A stretch of DNA of 64,000 nt, from the NCBI RefSeq assembly GCF_002197685.1, contig NZ_NBBI01000001.1:744001-808000 (forward strand). Direction: 5' to 3'. The notes below the pieces were generated by a model, which did not search any database, was not told the DNA's origin, and saw nothing but the letters and a program-made list of their open reading frames with translations. Origin of the DNA: Sphingomonas dokdonensis. Lineage in GTDB: Bacteria; Pseudomonadota; Alphaproteobacteria; Sphingomonadales; Sphingomonadaceae. The translations under genes and the position numbers were made by a program. Within the stretch, counting starts at the first letter, position 1; each line of letters begins with the position of its first letter. Positions 1-9,120 of this stretch are shown here, piece after piece.

Positions 1-2
1 AC

Positions 3-746
3 GTCATCCCGCTGGTGGCGCCAGACGTCGCCGCGGTGGAGCCGGCATCGTTGCAACGGCGGATCCTTGCCGTAGCGGCGGTGGCGGATCGCCTGCTGAC
101 GGTCTCCGCCTCTGCGCGCGAGCAGATCCTGTCGGCGCTATCCCTCTCGTCGGCGCTGGTGGTGGATTGCGGCACGGCGGTGACGGCACTGGAGCCGGGC
201 GACGGGCGTCTGCCGGCTGACCTGCGGCCGGACGGCTATTATCTGTACTGCGGGCTTGCCGAGCCGCGAAAGAACCTGCCGCGGCTGATCGCGGCGTGGC
301 GGGCGAGCGGCACGCGATATCCGCTGGTGCTGACTGGCCCGGATCACCAGTCAGTCGCATCCCAGCCGGGCCTCGTCATCCTGCCCTATCAGCCGCGCAG
401 GGTACTGGTCGACCTGATGCGGCAGGCGCGTGCGCTGCTGTTTCCGTCGCTTCACGAGGGCTTCGGCTTGCCGGTGGCGGAAGCGATGGCGCTCGGCACG
501 CCCGTGCTGGCGGCGAACGGCGGTGCGCTTGCCGAGGTGGCGGACGGCGCGGCGGTGATGGTCGATCCGCATGATGAGGCCGCGATCACGCAAGGTATCG
601 CGCTGCTTGACCGGGATGATGCGCTACGGCGCGATCTGGCGGCGCGTGGCCGCGCGCGGGCGCAGGCGTTCACGATCGCGCGCTTCGGCGCGCGGGTGCG
701 CCGGCTGCACGACGAATTCGCTAGCGATTCTCGCTTCGACGTTTAG
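3..746 (+). CDS. GT4-family glycosyltransferase, 5' end cut by the window
   Basis: The reading frame is already open at the left edge, so the N-terminus is missing. The visible part is the C-terminal Rossmann half of a GT-B glycosyltransferase. It carries the nucleotide-sugar binding stretch beginning YCGLAEPRKN and the EX7E-type motif in HEGFGLPVAEAM, which in GT4 enzymes holds the donor sugar. A second GT4 gene begins 12 bp after its stop and shares the motif layout, so the two probably act in succession on the same polysaccharide. Donor and acceptor sugars cannot be read from the sequence. The role in capsule assembly is inferred from the kps genes downstream. Confidence 0.85.
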   Translation, partial: VIPLVAPDVAAVEPASLQRRILAVAAVADRLLTVSASAREQILSALSLSSALVVDCGTAVTALEPGDGRLPADLRPDGYYLYCGLAEPRKNLPRLIAAWRASGTRYPLVLTGPDHQSVASQPGLVILPYQPRRVLVDLMRQARALLFPSLHEGFGLPVAEAMALGTPVLAANGGALAEVADGAAVMVDPHDEAAITQGIALLDRDDALRRDLAARGRARAQAFTIARFGARVRRLHDEFASDSRFDV

Positions 747-758
747 TCCTTCGGCCGC

Positions 759-2072
759 ATGGGGGACGAGCGAACAACCATTGCGAGCATCGGCATCGAC
801 GGGTTCAACCTGGCGCTGCCGCAGGGCACCGGGGTCGCGACCTATGGCATGGCGCTGGCGCAGGCGGTGCGCTCGCTCGGCATGCCGCTACATGGGCTGT
901 TCGGCGTTCCGATCGGCCGTGATCCGCGGCTGCGCGAAATACTGTTCTATGAAGCGATGGGGCGCGGAATGCCGCCCCGCCGCGCGCCTCGCTGGCTGCG
1001 TCCCATGCTCGACCGGGTGTCGGTTGCCCGCGGACTGCGCGTCGCCGAGGTCGAGGACAGCGGGCGGATCGAGCGCGAGGGCTTCGTCGATCGTCTGCCC
1101 AGGTTCGATCGGCTGCTGAGCAGCGCGCATCTGTTCGAGCAGGCCGAGCATCATTTCCGGCGCACTCGCCGCTTTTTGGACCTCGAACTCCCCGATCCGC
1201 CGACGATCATGCACTGGACGTACCCGATCCCGATCAGGGTTGCCGGGGCACGCAACATCTACACCTTGCACGATCTGGTGCCGCTGAAGCTGCCGTTCGC
1301 CACCTTGGACCGCAAGCGCTTCTACCATCGGCTGGTGGAACGGTGCGTGGTCGAGGGGGATCATATCGTCACGGTGTCGGAGGCGAGCCGGCGCGATATC
1401 ATCGAGCTGCTCGGCGCGCCGGAGGCGGGTGTCACCAACACCTATCAGCACACCCCGATGCCGGCAGCCCTGGCGGACGAGATGGTCGATGTGGAGGCGG
1501 TGTTCGGCGTCAAACCCGACGGCTTTTTCCTGTTCTTCGGTGCGATCGAGCCAAAAAAGAACGTCGCGCGGCTGGCCGAGGCTTTCCTGTCGACCGATAC
1601 GCCGCATCCGCTGGTCCTGGTGGGCGGGCGAGGGTGGCAGAAGGACGAGGAACTGCGGCTGGTCGAAGCCGCGCAGCGCAGGAGCGGCGCGTCCGGGCCG
1701 CGCATCATCCAGCTCGATTACCTGCCGCGCCGGCTGGTGATGCAGCTGGTGCGGGCGGCGCGCGCCGTGCTGTTCCCCTCGCTGTACGAAGGGTTCGGCC
1801 TGCCGGTGCTGGAGGCGATGCAGCTCGGCACGCCGGTGATCACGTCCAACCGCGCCTCGTTGCCCGAGGTGGCGGGCGAGGCGGCGCTGATCGTCGATCC
1901 TTATGACGTTTCGGCGCTCTCCGCCGCGATCGCGCGGATCGATCGCGACGCCGACCTGCGCAGCAAGATGCGGCAGGCCGGGCTGGCCCAGTCAGCGCGC
2001 TTTTCGCTCGGCGAGCATCGCCGGCGGCTCCATGCGCTATACTCGGGCGTGCTGGCAGCGCCGCCACGATGA
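759..2072 (+). CDS. GT4-family glycosyltransferase
   Basis: This 437-residue GT-B glycosyltransferase is complete. The N-terminal half includes the acceptor-side sequence [17 protein letters not shown]. The C-terminal half has [13 protein letters not shown] followed by the donor-binding motif [13 protein letters not shown], whose two glutamates are both present. The layout matches mannosyl/rhamnosyl-type GT4 enzymes of O-antigen and capsule loci. It lies 12 bp after another GT4 gene and 66 bp before a kpsM-like permease, so it is probably part of the capsule operon. Which sugar is transferred is unknown. Confidence 0.88.
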   Translation: MGDERTTIASIGIDGFNLALPQGTGVATYGMALAQAVRSLGMPLHGLFGVPIGRDPRLREILFYEAMGRGMPPRRAPRWLRPMLDRVSVARGLRVAEVEDSGRIEREGFVDRLPRFDRLLSSAHLFEQAEHHFRRTRRFLDLELPDPPTIMHWTYPIPIRVAGARNIYTLHDLVPLKLPFATLDRKRFYHRLVERCVVEGDHIVTVSEASRRDIIELLGAPEAGVTNTYQHTPMPAALADEMVDVEAVFGVKPDGFFLFFGAIEPKKNVARLAEAFLSTDTPHPLVLVGGRGWQKDEELRLVEAAQRRSGASGPRIIQLDYLPRRLVMQLVRAARAVLFPSLYEGFGLPVLEAMQLGTPVITSNRASLPEVAGEAALIVDPYDVSALSAAIARIDRDADLRSKMRQAGLAQSARFSLGEHRRRLHALYSGVLAAPPR

Positions 2073-2138
2073 CGTAGCGGGTGCCTCGACGGGCCGATCG
2101 CTTTCGTTTAGCGTTCTTGCACAATCCGGGGCAGGAAC

Positions 2139-2954
2139 ATGGCAAGCGTCAGCACTGATTTGCAGCCACAGCGCAATGTGCTGAGGACGGGGCTGCGCAT
2201 TCAACGTCGCGTGGTGGGCGCGTTGATGATGCGCGAGCTGCACACGCGCTACGGGCGCGAGAACATCGGCTATCTGTGGTTGATCCTGGAGCCGCTGTTC
2301 CTTGCCACGGCGATCGGCCTGATCCACTCGCGCACGCCCAACCACTTCGCCGGCGACATCAAGCCGGTGCCGATGGCGCTGATCGGCTATTGCAACTTCA
2401 TGACGTTCCGCTCGATGGTCGGGCGGGCCGAGGGGGCGCTCGAGAGCAACGTTTCGCTCTTCTATCACCGCACGATCACGCCGTTCGACGTGCTGTTGTC
2501 GCGCGCGCTGCTGGAGCAGGCGGGCACTCTCCTGGCCTTCTGCATCCTGATGGGCCTGGCAGTGGCGACCGGGATCGCCAACGTGCCCGAGCGGCCGCTG
2601 ATCTACGCCGCGGGCGTGTTCGCGATGTTTCTGCTGTCGTGGAGCCTGTCGATGGTGGTGTGCGCCGTGACGCACGATCGCCGTGCCTTGGGACGTATCA
2701 TCCACCCGATCGTCTATGTGCTGATGCCGCTGTCGGGCGCGTTCTTCATCATGAACACCTTGCCCAAGCAGGTGCGCGACGTGTTGCTCGCCATCCCGCT
2801 GGCCCATTGCTACGAGATCATGCGCTATGGCTGGTTCAAGTCGGCACGCTCGACCTACATCGATATCGGGTATCTCAGCGCCTGGATCCTCGGGCTGATG
2901 CTGTTGGGGCTTCTTTTGCTTTCGGTGGTGCGCAAGCGTATCGAGATGCCGTGA
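2139..2954 (+). CDS. kpsM: Capsular polysaccharide ABC transporter permease, KpsM/Wzm type
   Basis: This 271-residue inner-membrane protein belongs to the ABC-2 permease family. It has the conserved N-terminal amphipathic region (MMRELHTRYGREN, then GYLWLILEP) and about six hydrophobic segments. With an ATPase partner (KpsT) such permeases export lipid-linked polysaccharide across the inner membrane. The start has a purine-rich GCAGGAAC just upstream. The kpsE-like gene follows after 54 bp. No ABC ATPase gene is adjacent or anywhere in the window, which is unusual because kpsT normally sits next to kpsM; it may lie left of the window. Confidence 0.9.
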   Translation: MASVSTDLQPQRNVLRTGLRIQRRVVGALMMRELHTRYGRENIGYLWLILEPLFLATAIGLIHSRTPNHFAGDIKPVPMALIGYCNFMTFRSMVGRAEGALESNVSLFYHRTITPFDVLLSRALLEQAGTLLAFCILMGLAVATGIANVPERPLIYAAGVFAMFLLSWSLSMVVCAVTHDRRALGRIIHPIVYVLMPLSGAFFIMNTLPKQVRDVLLAIPLAHCYEIMRYGWFKSARSTYIDIGYLSAWILGLMLLGLLLLSVVRKRIEMP

Positions 2955-3008
2955 TCGGCGGACCGGAAAACGTGGCGGCGGATCGGACGAACAGGGGGAA
3001 ATAAGAGC

Positions 3009-4184
3009 GTGCACGGTTTCATGACGCCGGCCGAGGCGGAAGTCGAAGCTGCACCGCCGCTGCGCACGCGCCTGCGTCGCTTGTGGAAGCGGCACAAGTG
3101 GTTCGTCCTGACGGTGGTCGCGCCGACGCTGCTGCTCGCAACCTATCTTTATGGCCTCGCGTCCGACCAATATGTGTCGGAAGCGCATTTCATCGTGCGC
3201 ACGCAAGGCGGCAGCAACCCGACGCCGTCGGTCGGCGGGATTACCGCCGCGCTGGGCTTCGGCGGCGGCGGGGGGGCTGGTGCTGCCTCTACCGAGGCGC
3301 AGAGCGTGGCGGATTACCTGACGTCGCACGATGTCGTGTCCACGCTGCAGAAGCGCCTGAACCTGGTGGCGCTGTTCCGCCGGCCCGAGGCCGATTTCGC
3401 CAGCCGGCTGACGGTGGCCGATCCCACGCCGGAGTATCTGCTGCGCTATTACCAGCAGCAGGTGGACGTGTACTTCGACACCGATAACGGCATCACCACA
3501 CTGAAGGCGCGCGCGTTTCGCCCCAAGGACGCGTATGATCTTTCCAAAACGCTGCTGGCGCTGGGCGAGCAGCGGGTGAACGAGATGAATATCCGCGGCT
3601 TTTCCGACGCGGTGGCGCTGTCGCGGCGGCAGCTCGACGAGGCCGAGGTCGCGCTGGCCGAGGTGCAGACGCGGCTGACACGTTTCCGCCAGAGCGGGCG
3701 CGATGTCGATCCAGCGGGCACGGCGCAGGCGCAGATCGGGCTCGTCTCGCGGTTGTCGCAGGAGCTGTCCGCGGCGCGGGCGCAACTCGCGACGACCCAG
3801 TCGCTGATCGGATCGGAAGGGCCGCAGGTCGAGGCGCTGCGCCAGCAGATCCGGAGCCTGGAGGGGCAACTGGCCGCGCAGAGCGGACGGTTGGCCGGTG
3901 GATCGAGCACCATTGCCGAAGGACTGGGCGGCTATGAGCGGCTGCGCATCCAGCAGGAACTGCTCGCCAAAAGGTATGAGGCGGCGGCCGCGACCTATCA
4001 GCAGGCGCGGCAGAATGCGGTGCGGCAGCAACTGTACGTCGTGCGCGTGGTCGAGCCGAACCTGCCGGTGAAGTCGCTTTACCCCAAGCGCGCCTTGACC
4101 CTGATCACCGTTTTGTGCGCGTTGCTGGTGATCTATGCGATCGGCTGGCTGATCGCCGCCGGCGTGCGCGAGCATGCCGCCTGA
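3009..4184 (+). CDS. kpsE: Capsule export inner-membrane protein, KpsE/BexC/CtrB type
   Basis: This is a 391-residue polysaccharide co-polymerase of the type that couples the KpsM/T transporter to the periplasmic export channel. A transmembrane helix lies at about residues 31-50 (WFVLTVVAPTLLLATYLYGL) and a second at about 362-384. Between them is a long periplasmic stretch that is rich in coiled-coil heptads at about 190-330, with LDEAEVALAEVQ and LRQQIRSLEGQL. The GTG at 3009 has GGGGGAA upstream; an ATG four codons later is an alternative start. The next gene starts just past this stop. The OPX partner KpsD is not in the window. Confidence 0.88.
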   Translation: MHGFMTPAEAEVEAAPPLRTRLRRLWKRHKWFVLTVVAPTLLLATYLYGLASDQYVSEAHFIVRTQGGSNPTPSVGGITAALGFGGGGGAGAASTEAQSVADYLTSHDVVSTLQKRLNLVALFRRPEADFASRLTVADPTPEYLLRYYQQQVDVYFDTDNGITTLKARAFRPKDAYDLSKTLLALGEQRVNEMNIRGFSDAVALSRRQLDEAEVALAEVQTRLTRFRQSGRDVDPAGTAQAQIGLVSRLSQELSAARAQLATTQSLIGSEGPQVEALRQQIRSLEGQLAAQSGRLAGGSSTIAEGLGGYERLRIQQELLAKRYEAAAATYQQARQNAVRQQLYVVRVVEPNLPVKSLYPKRALTLITVLCALLVIYAIGWLIAAGVREHAA

Positions 4185-4203
4185 TCGGGGCGAGCGAGAG
4201 ACG

Positions 4204-5622
4204 ATGATCGCGGCGGCCAGCGCACCGTTGCTGCTGCGCGCGCCGCCGTTCCCCTGGATGGAGCAAGCGGTGGCCGCCGTCTCGATGCCGGGCCGGTCCC
4301 GCCTTCAGGATCCCGACCGCCTGTTCGCCGCGATGCGCGCCGGCGGTGTGGGAGGGGCGTTCTGGCGCGACGATCCGGTCGGGGGCGACGCGCACGAAGA
4401 TGCGGTGCTTCGCTGGATTGCCGGCGCGCCGGGCGAACCCGATCGTCGGGCGGATGCAATTGCCGCGGTCGAGTCGGCAACCTATCGCAATCCCTTCACC
4501 AACGCTGCGTGCGATGCGCATGAGGCGGTGCGGATCCTGGCTGACTGGGCGTCTGCGCTGCGGGCGAACCGCCGGATCATCGGCGCGGTTGGCATGAGCG
4601 GTTGGAAGCGCGAGGCGATCGGGCGGTTCCTGTGGGACGGCGAGCGGGCGCCGCCCTTTCTGACGGCTGATCAGGCGCTGACGTCGGTCAGACCGGGAGA
4701 CGCGATCACTTACTGGCCGTCGCGTGCACCGGCGAATTTTGCCGATGAGGTGGCGGCGCGCGGCGGAATTGCGTGGCAGGTGGAAGATGGCTTCATCCGC
4801 TCGGCGGGGCTTGGCGCGGAGTGCCGGCCGCCATGGTCGATCATCGTCGATCGATCGGGCGGCATCCATTATGATCCGCGGCAGGAGAGCGAGATAGAGC
4901 GGTTGCTCGCCACGCACAGCTTCGATGCGCCGCTGCTGGACCGTGCGCGTGCATTGCGCGCACAGATCGTGGACGCGCGCTTGTGCAAATATGGTGTCGA
5001 TGCAGGAACGATGGACGCCGACCTGCCAACGGGCAGGCGCATCGTTCTGGTGATCGGGCAGGTTGCCGACGACCTGTCGGTGATGCGCAGCAGCGACGGT
5101 GGCATGGGTGACTTGCTGCAACGCGTGCGCGCGTGCGAGCCCGATGCTTTTATAGTCTATCGCCCGCATCCCGACGTGATCGCCGGGCTGCGCAGCGGCG
5201 CGGTGCCGGGTGCGGGCGAGGCGGATCTGATCAGCGCCGGTGGATCGCTGCTCGCGCTGCTCGAGCGGGTCGATGCGGTTCATGTGCTGTCATCGCTCAC
5301 CGGCTTCGAGGCTTTGTTGAGGGGGGTTCCGGTGACGGTGCATGGTGCGCCGTTCTACGCCGGTTGGGGGCTGACGCGGGATCTTGGCCCCGTGCCGTCG
5401 CGCCGTGCGCGCCGTCTTTCGCTCGACGCATTGGTGGCGGCGGCGCTGATTCTGGCGCCGCGCTATTGCGACCCGGAAACCGGCCTGCCGTGCCCGCCCG
5501 AAGTTCTCGTCGACCGGCTCGCCAAAACGGGTAAGCCGACGTACAACGCCGTTACAGGGTTCAGGCGTGCCTATGGGGCAGCGCGTGCAGCAGGGCGGCT
5601 TATGACGAGGGGGCGGCGATGA
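4204..5622 (+). CDS. kpsC: Capsular polysaccharide biosynthesis protein, KpsC-like (beta-Kdo transferase family)
   Basis: KpsC enzymes build the poly-Kdo linker on the lipid anchor of group 2-type capsules. Family signatures here are ITYWPSRAPANFADEVAARG, VEDGFIRSAGLG, YRPHPDV and FEALLRGVPVTVHG followed by FYAGWGLT. At 472 residues it is clearly shorter than E. coli KpsC, which has two glycosyltransferase modules, so only one full module seems present plus a diverged N-terminal part. The ATG at 4204 was chosen because it follows GAGCGAGAG; an in-frame ATG at 4174 would overlap the kpsE end. The stop overlaps the kpsS start (ATGA). Confidence 0.87.
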   Translation: MIAAASAPLLLRAPPFPWMEQAVAAVSMPGRSRLQDPDRLFAAMRAGGVGGAFWRDDPVGGDAHEDAVLRWIAGAPGEPDRRADAIAAVESATYRNPFTNAACDAHEAVRILADWASALRANRRIIGAVGMSGWKREAIGRFLWDGERAPPFLTADQALTSVRPGDAITYWPSRAPANFADEVAARGGIAWQVEDGFIRSAGLGAECRPPWSIIVDRSGGIHYDPRQESEIERLLATHSFDAPLLDRARALRAQIVDARLCKYGVDAGTMDADLPTGRRIVLVIGQVADDLSVMRSSDGGMGDLLQRVRACEPDAFIVYRPHPDVIAGLRSGAVPGAGEADLISAGGSLLALLERVDAVHVLSSLTGFEALLRGVPVTVHGAPFYAGWGLTRDLGPVPSRRARRLSLDALVAAALILAPRYCDPETGLPCPPEVLVDRLAKTGKPTYNAVTGFRRAYGAARAAGRLMTRGRR

Positions 5623-6887
5623 CAGCGCAGGCGCGACGCCGCTTCTTGTTTCTGCAAGGGCCGCACGGTTCTTATTTCGCTCGGCTTGGTGGCGCCTTGT
5701 CGGCGCTTGGCCATGCGGTGTTCCGAATTAATCTTTGCGGCGGCGATTGGCTGGACTGGCCGGAACCGGCCGTGGATTATCGCGGCACGCTGCATAACTG
5801 GCCGGTATTCTTCGACGATTTCATCGTCGATCATGAGATCACCGACGTGGTGCTGTTCGGCGATTGTCGCCCGCATCATTCCAGCGCGCACGGCATGGCA
5901 AAGATCCGCGGGCTGCGGGTGCACGTACTGGAAGAGGGCTATATCCGGCCCGATTACGTGACGCTGGAAGAAGGCGGGGTGAACGGCCATTCGCGCATGC
6001 CACGCGATCCCACCTGGTTCCGTGCGGAGGCGACGCGCCTGCCGCCCGAGCCGGTTCACGATCCCGTGCCGTCGAGCTTTCAACGGCGCGCGTCGGAAAC
6101 GATCCGGCATCTCGCCGCGACGTTGCTGATGGCGCCGGCCTATCCATTCTATCGCACCCACCGGCCGCACAGCGCGATGGTGGAGGCGGCGGGCTGGGGC
6201 ATGTGGAGCGCGACGCGCAATCACGAGCGCATTCGATCGCAGCGGACGCTCGACGCCATTTTGCCGGGGCGAGACAAGCACCCGATCTTCCTTGCCCCGT
6301 TGCAGCTGAATTCGGACTATCAGCTGCGGGTTCACTCGCCGTTTCGCGACATGCGCGCGGCGCTCCGGTTCATTATAAAGAGCTTCGCGCAGACCGCGCC
6401 GGCGCACAGCCGGCTGCTGGTAAAGCGTCACCCGCTGGACAATGGACTGGTCGCGTGGCGGCGTCTCACGCGTGCGCTGGCGCGCCATTACGATGTAGAA
6501 GATCGTGTTTTCTACATCTCGGACGGCGATATCGCGACGCTGCTGCCGAACGTCGCGGGAGCGGTGATGGTGAACAGCACGGTGGGGACGCTGGCGCTGA
6601 ACCAGGGCGTGCCGGTCGCCGTGCTGGGCCATGCCGTCTATGATGTAGCGGGTGTGGTGCATCGCGGCGCGCTGGATGAGTTCTGGGCCGCCCCGTCTGC
6701 GCCCGATGCAGATCTATGGGCTGCAGTGCGGCGGGTGTTCGTCAACCGATCGCTGGTGCATGGCGGCTTCCTCAGCGAAGAAGGGCTGGCGATGCTGGTC
6801 GAGAACGCCATTCCCCGCCTGACCGGACCGGCAGCGGCCACGCCGGCCACGTTCGACAATGTAACGCGGATCGCGCATTGGCGCTGA
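5619..6887 (+). CDS. kpsS: Capsular polysaccharide export/linker protein KpsS
   Basis: KpsS is the partner of KpsC that adds the first Kdo to the phosphatidylglycerol anchor. This 422-residue protein starts with the family sequence FLFLQGPHGSYFARLG. It continues with FFDDFIVDHEITDVVLFGDC, VLEEGYIRPDYVTLEEGGVN and, near the C-terminus, VNSTVGTLALNQGVPV. Its ATG overlaps the kpsC stop by four bases, indicating translational coupling. The presence of KpsC and KpsS predicts a Kdo-linked, ABC-exported capsule rather than a Wzy-type polymer. Confidence 0.9.
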   Translation: MTAQARRRFLFLQGPHGSYFARLGGALSALGHAVFRINLCGGDWLDWPEPAVDYRGTLHNWPVFFDDFIVDHEITDVVLFGDCRPHHSSAHGMAKIRGLRVHVLEEGYIRPDYVTLEEGGVNGHSRMPRDPTWFRAEATRLPPEPVHDPVPSSFQRRASETIRHLAATLLMAPAYPFYRTHRPHSAMVEAAGWGMWSATRNHERIRSQRTLDAILPGRDKHPIFLAPLQLNSDYQLRVHSPFRDMRAALRFIIKSFAQTAPAHSRLLVKRHPLDNGLVAWRRLTRALARHYDVEDRVFYISDGDIATLLPNVAGAVMVNSTVGTLALNQGVPVAVLGHAVYDVAGVVHRGALDEFWAAPSAPDADLWAAVRRVFVNRSLVHGGFLSEEGLAMLVENAIPRLTGPAAATPATFDNVTRIAHWR

Positions 6888-6910
6888 AACCCTTTCGCGC
6901 TCCGGCGCAA

Positions 6911-8167
6911 ATGCTGTTCAGCAAGGGATTGCCCGGCACGGGGCGGCATGGGCGCCGGGCGCGCAAGCCGATCGTGTTCGACCTGTCGCGCCTGCTCAGC
7001 CGGGCCTATCACCTGACGCCGACCGGCATCGACCGGGTCGAATATGCCTATGCAGTCGAATTGCTGAACCGTGTGCCGGATCGACTGCGCTTTGCGGCGG
7101 TGCATCCGGCGGGTGGCTATTACGGACGGCTGGAGATCGGTGCGGTTCGCCAGTTCCTCGCCTTCACCCAGGCGCGCTGGCAATCCCGCGGAGAGGCGCA
7201 GCGCGACGCCGTGCGCACCCAGGCGATCCGGCACCTGTTTGCGCTGCGCCCGCGCGCCGTTCCGGTAGCGCTGGGGCAGCGCGTGTACCTACAAGCATCG
7301 CCGCATCATCTGGAGGACGGCAAGCTGGTGCGCAGCATCCTCCAGACCGAGCGGGCGCGCTTCGTCAACCTGGTGCATGACGTGATCCCGCTGACCTACC
7401 CCGAATTTGCGCGGCCCAACGGCGCGGTGCAGCATGCCCGGCGGCTTCGCACGATCGACCGGCTGGCCGACGGCATCATCGCGAACTCGCACGCGACGCT
7501 GGCCGCATTGGGACCGCACCTTACCGACCGGCCGGGGCGCGTGGCGCGGGTCGCGCACCTTGGATGCGAGTGGAGCGATCCCTTGCCACCTTTGGCCGGC
7601 AAGGACGCGGAGCGGCCATACTTCCTGTGCATCGGCACGATCGAGCCACGCAAGAACCACCTGCTGCTCCTGAACGTCTGGCGCCGGCTGGCGGAGAGCA
7701 TGGGTGACGCGGCGCCTCGCCTCGTGCTGATCGGCCGACGGGGCTGGGAAAACGAGAACGTGATCGATCTGCTGGAGCGGTCGGTGGCGTTGCGCGGCCA
7801 TGTGGTGGAGCAGCCCGACGTCGACGATCGCCGGCTGACGCGATTGCTGGCCGGCGCGCGTGCGGTGCTGCTGCCGTCGTTTGCGGAGGGATATGGCATG
7901 CCGGTGGCGGAAGCGCTGGCGACGGGCGTTCCGGTGATTTGCAGCGACATCAGCGCGCTGCGCGAGGCAGGCGGCGACCTGCCCGATTATCTCGATCCGC
8001 TCGACGGCGTAGGATGGCTGCGCACCATTCTCGATTACGCCCGGCCCGATTCGCCGATGCGGGCCGCGCAATGCGAGAGGATGCGCGGCTGGGCGCCGAT
8101 GTCGTGGAGCCGCCACATGGATATCGTGCTGGACGTGGTGGAAGCAGTGGCGGATCAACGCCGCTAG
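6911..8167 (+). CDS. GT4-family glycosyltransferase
   Basis: This 418-residue GT4 enzyme has the N-terminal FDLSRLLSRAYHLTPTGIDR, typical of capsule GT4 proteins that open with a DxSR motif. The donor domain carries LCIGTIEPRKNH and the two-glutamate motif FAEGYGMPVAEAL. The start is uncertain. The ATG at 6911 is the first good codon after the kpsS stop, but a TTG at 6878 would overlap kpsS and couple translation. It lies in the capsule operon and ends 10 bp before a convergent FkbM gene. The sugar transferred is unknown. Confidence 0.85.
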   Translation: MLFSKGLPGTGRHGRRARKPIVFDLSRLLSRAYHLTPTGIDRVEYAYAVELLNRVPDRLRFAAVHPAGGYYGRLEIGAVRQFLAFTQARWQSRGEAQRDAVRTQAIRHLFALRPRAVPVALGQRVYLQASPHHLEDGKLVRSILQTERARFVNLVHDVIPLTYPEFARPNGAVQHARRLRTIDRLADGIIANSHATLAALGPHLTDRPGRVARVAHLGCEWSDPLPPLAGKDAERPYFLCIGTIEPRKNHLLLLNVWRRLAESMGDAAPRLVLIGRRGWENENVIDLLERSVALRGHVVEQPDVDDRRLTRLLAGARAVLLPSFAEGYGMPVAEALATGVPVICSDISALREAGGDLPDYLDPLDGVGWLRTILDYARPDSPMRAAQCERMRGWAPMSWSRHMDIVLDVVEAVADQRR

Positions 8168-8177
8168 GTGGGCTGCG

Positions 8178-9065
8178 TCAGCCTCGCGTCAGCAGCAGCA
8201 TCTGATCGTCGTGAGGCGAGGCGTTCAGCACGTCTGCCGGGCTGCGACCCTGCACGCCGCCGACCAGATCGACTTCCGCCAGATTGAAGCCGTGCGAGAG
8301 GATCTGGTTCAGAAAACCCGCGGGATCGGCGTAGCGAACGGCGGCGAATTCGAGCAGAATGGTCAGTGGGCGGTTGCGGGCGAGGATATCGTTCAGACCG
8401 GTCCAGATCGCCTGCTCGGCGCCCTCGGCATCGATCTTGATGAAGTCGGCATCGAGCGCACCGGGGATCTCGTCGGCGCGGCGCAGCGGCACCTCCACAG
8501 TGCCCGGCCCGCCCTTGCCCTGCACCACATGGGCGTTCTTTGGCTCGTTCTTCGGCACTTCGAGTGTTGCCGTGCCGCGTTCCTGGCCCAAGGCGATCTC
8601 GTGAACGGTCGTTCGCCCGTCGAAGCCGTTCACCGCTACGCTACGGCGCAGCAGCTCGGCCATTGGCGGATTGGGCTCGAACGACAGGAGCTTGCCGGTC
8701 GGGCCGACAAGATCGGCCAGCAGCACCGAGAAATAGCCGCAGTGCGCCCCCACATCGAGCACGGTCATGCCGGGCTTCACCAGCCGAATGATCGTCTCGG
8801 TGTTCCACATCTCCCAATAGCCATCGAGCATCAGGTGGCTGGCGACCCCGACGTCGCGAGTGTCGACATACATCTTGTACCGACCAAGGATGCGGCAGAT
8901 GGCGGTATGATCGCCCAGATAAGCCGTCTGGCAAAGGCCGCGGATCACCGCCTCGTGCCGCCAGCGGTCGCCGGTACGCAGCGCCCAGATATCGAAAATG
9001 GTACCCAGCGCTTCGCCGTGGCGGCGGATTTCCGCCGGGCTTGCTTGATGATCGAGGAAGCGCAT
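8178..9065 (-). CDS. FkbM-family SAM-dependent methyltransferase
   Basis: This 295-residue methyltransferase has SAM motif I at about residues 102-115 (VLDVGAHCGYFSVLL), then LLSFEPNPPMAELL and the FkbM signature DFIKIDAEGAEQAIW. Such enzymes O-methylate sugars or glycan ends in many surface polysaccharide loci. The ATG at 9065 gives the recognisable domain start MRFLDHQASPAE; the frame stays open upstream but there it overlaps the preceding gene. It lies 55 bp downstream of an unrecognised gene on the same strand and probably shares its transcript. Capsule methylation is inferred from the neighbourhood. Confidence 0.86.
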   Translation of the reverse strand: MRFLDHQASPAEIRRHGEALGTIFDIWALRTGDRWRHEAVIRGLCQTAYLGDHTAICRILGRYKMYVDTRDVGVASHLMLDGYWEMWNTETIIRLVKPGMTVLDVGAHCGYFSVLLADLVGPTGKLLSFEPNPPMAELLRRSVAVNGFDGRTTVHEIALGQERGTATLEVPKNEPKNAHVVQGKGGPGTVEVPLRRADEIPGALDADFIKIDAEGAEQAIWTGLNDILARNRPLTILLEFAAVRYADPAGFLNQILSHGFNLAEVDLVGGVQGRSPADVLNASPHDDQMLLLTRG

Positions 9066-9120
9066 TGCCCTTCTTAGCCGCCGGGCGATGCTTCGGGAAT
9101 ATGACGCCGACGCTTTGTTA

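Noticed and set aside
2037..4175. 712-codon open frame on the minus strand across the kpsM and kpsE genes
   Set aside because: Arg/His/Gln-rich composition with no domain, and it lies fully antisense to clear KpsM and KpsE coding. It is a chance frame in GC-rich DNA.
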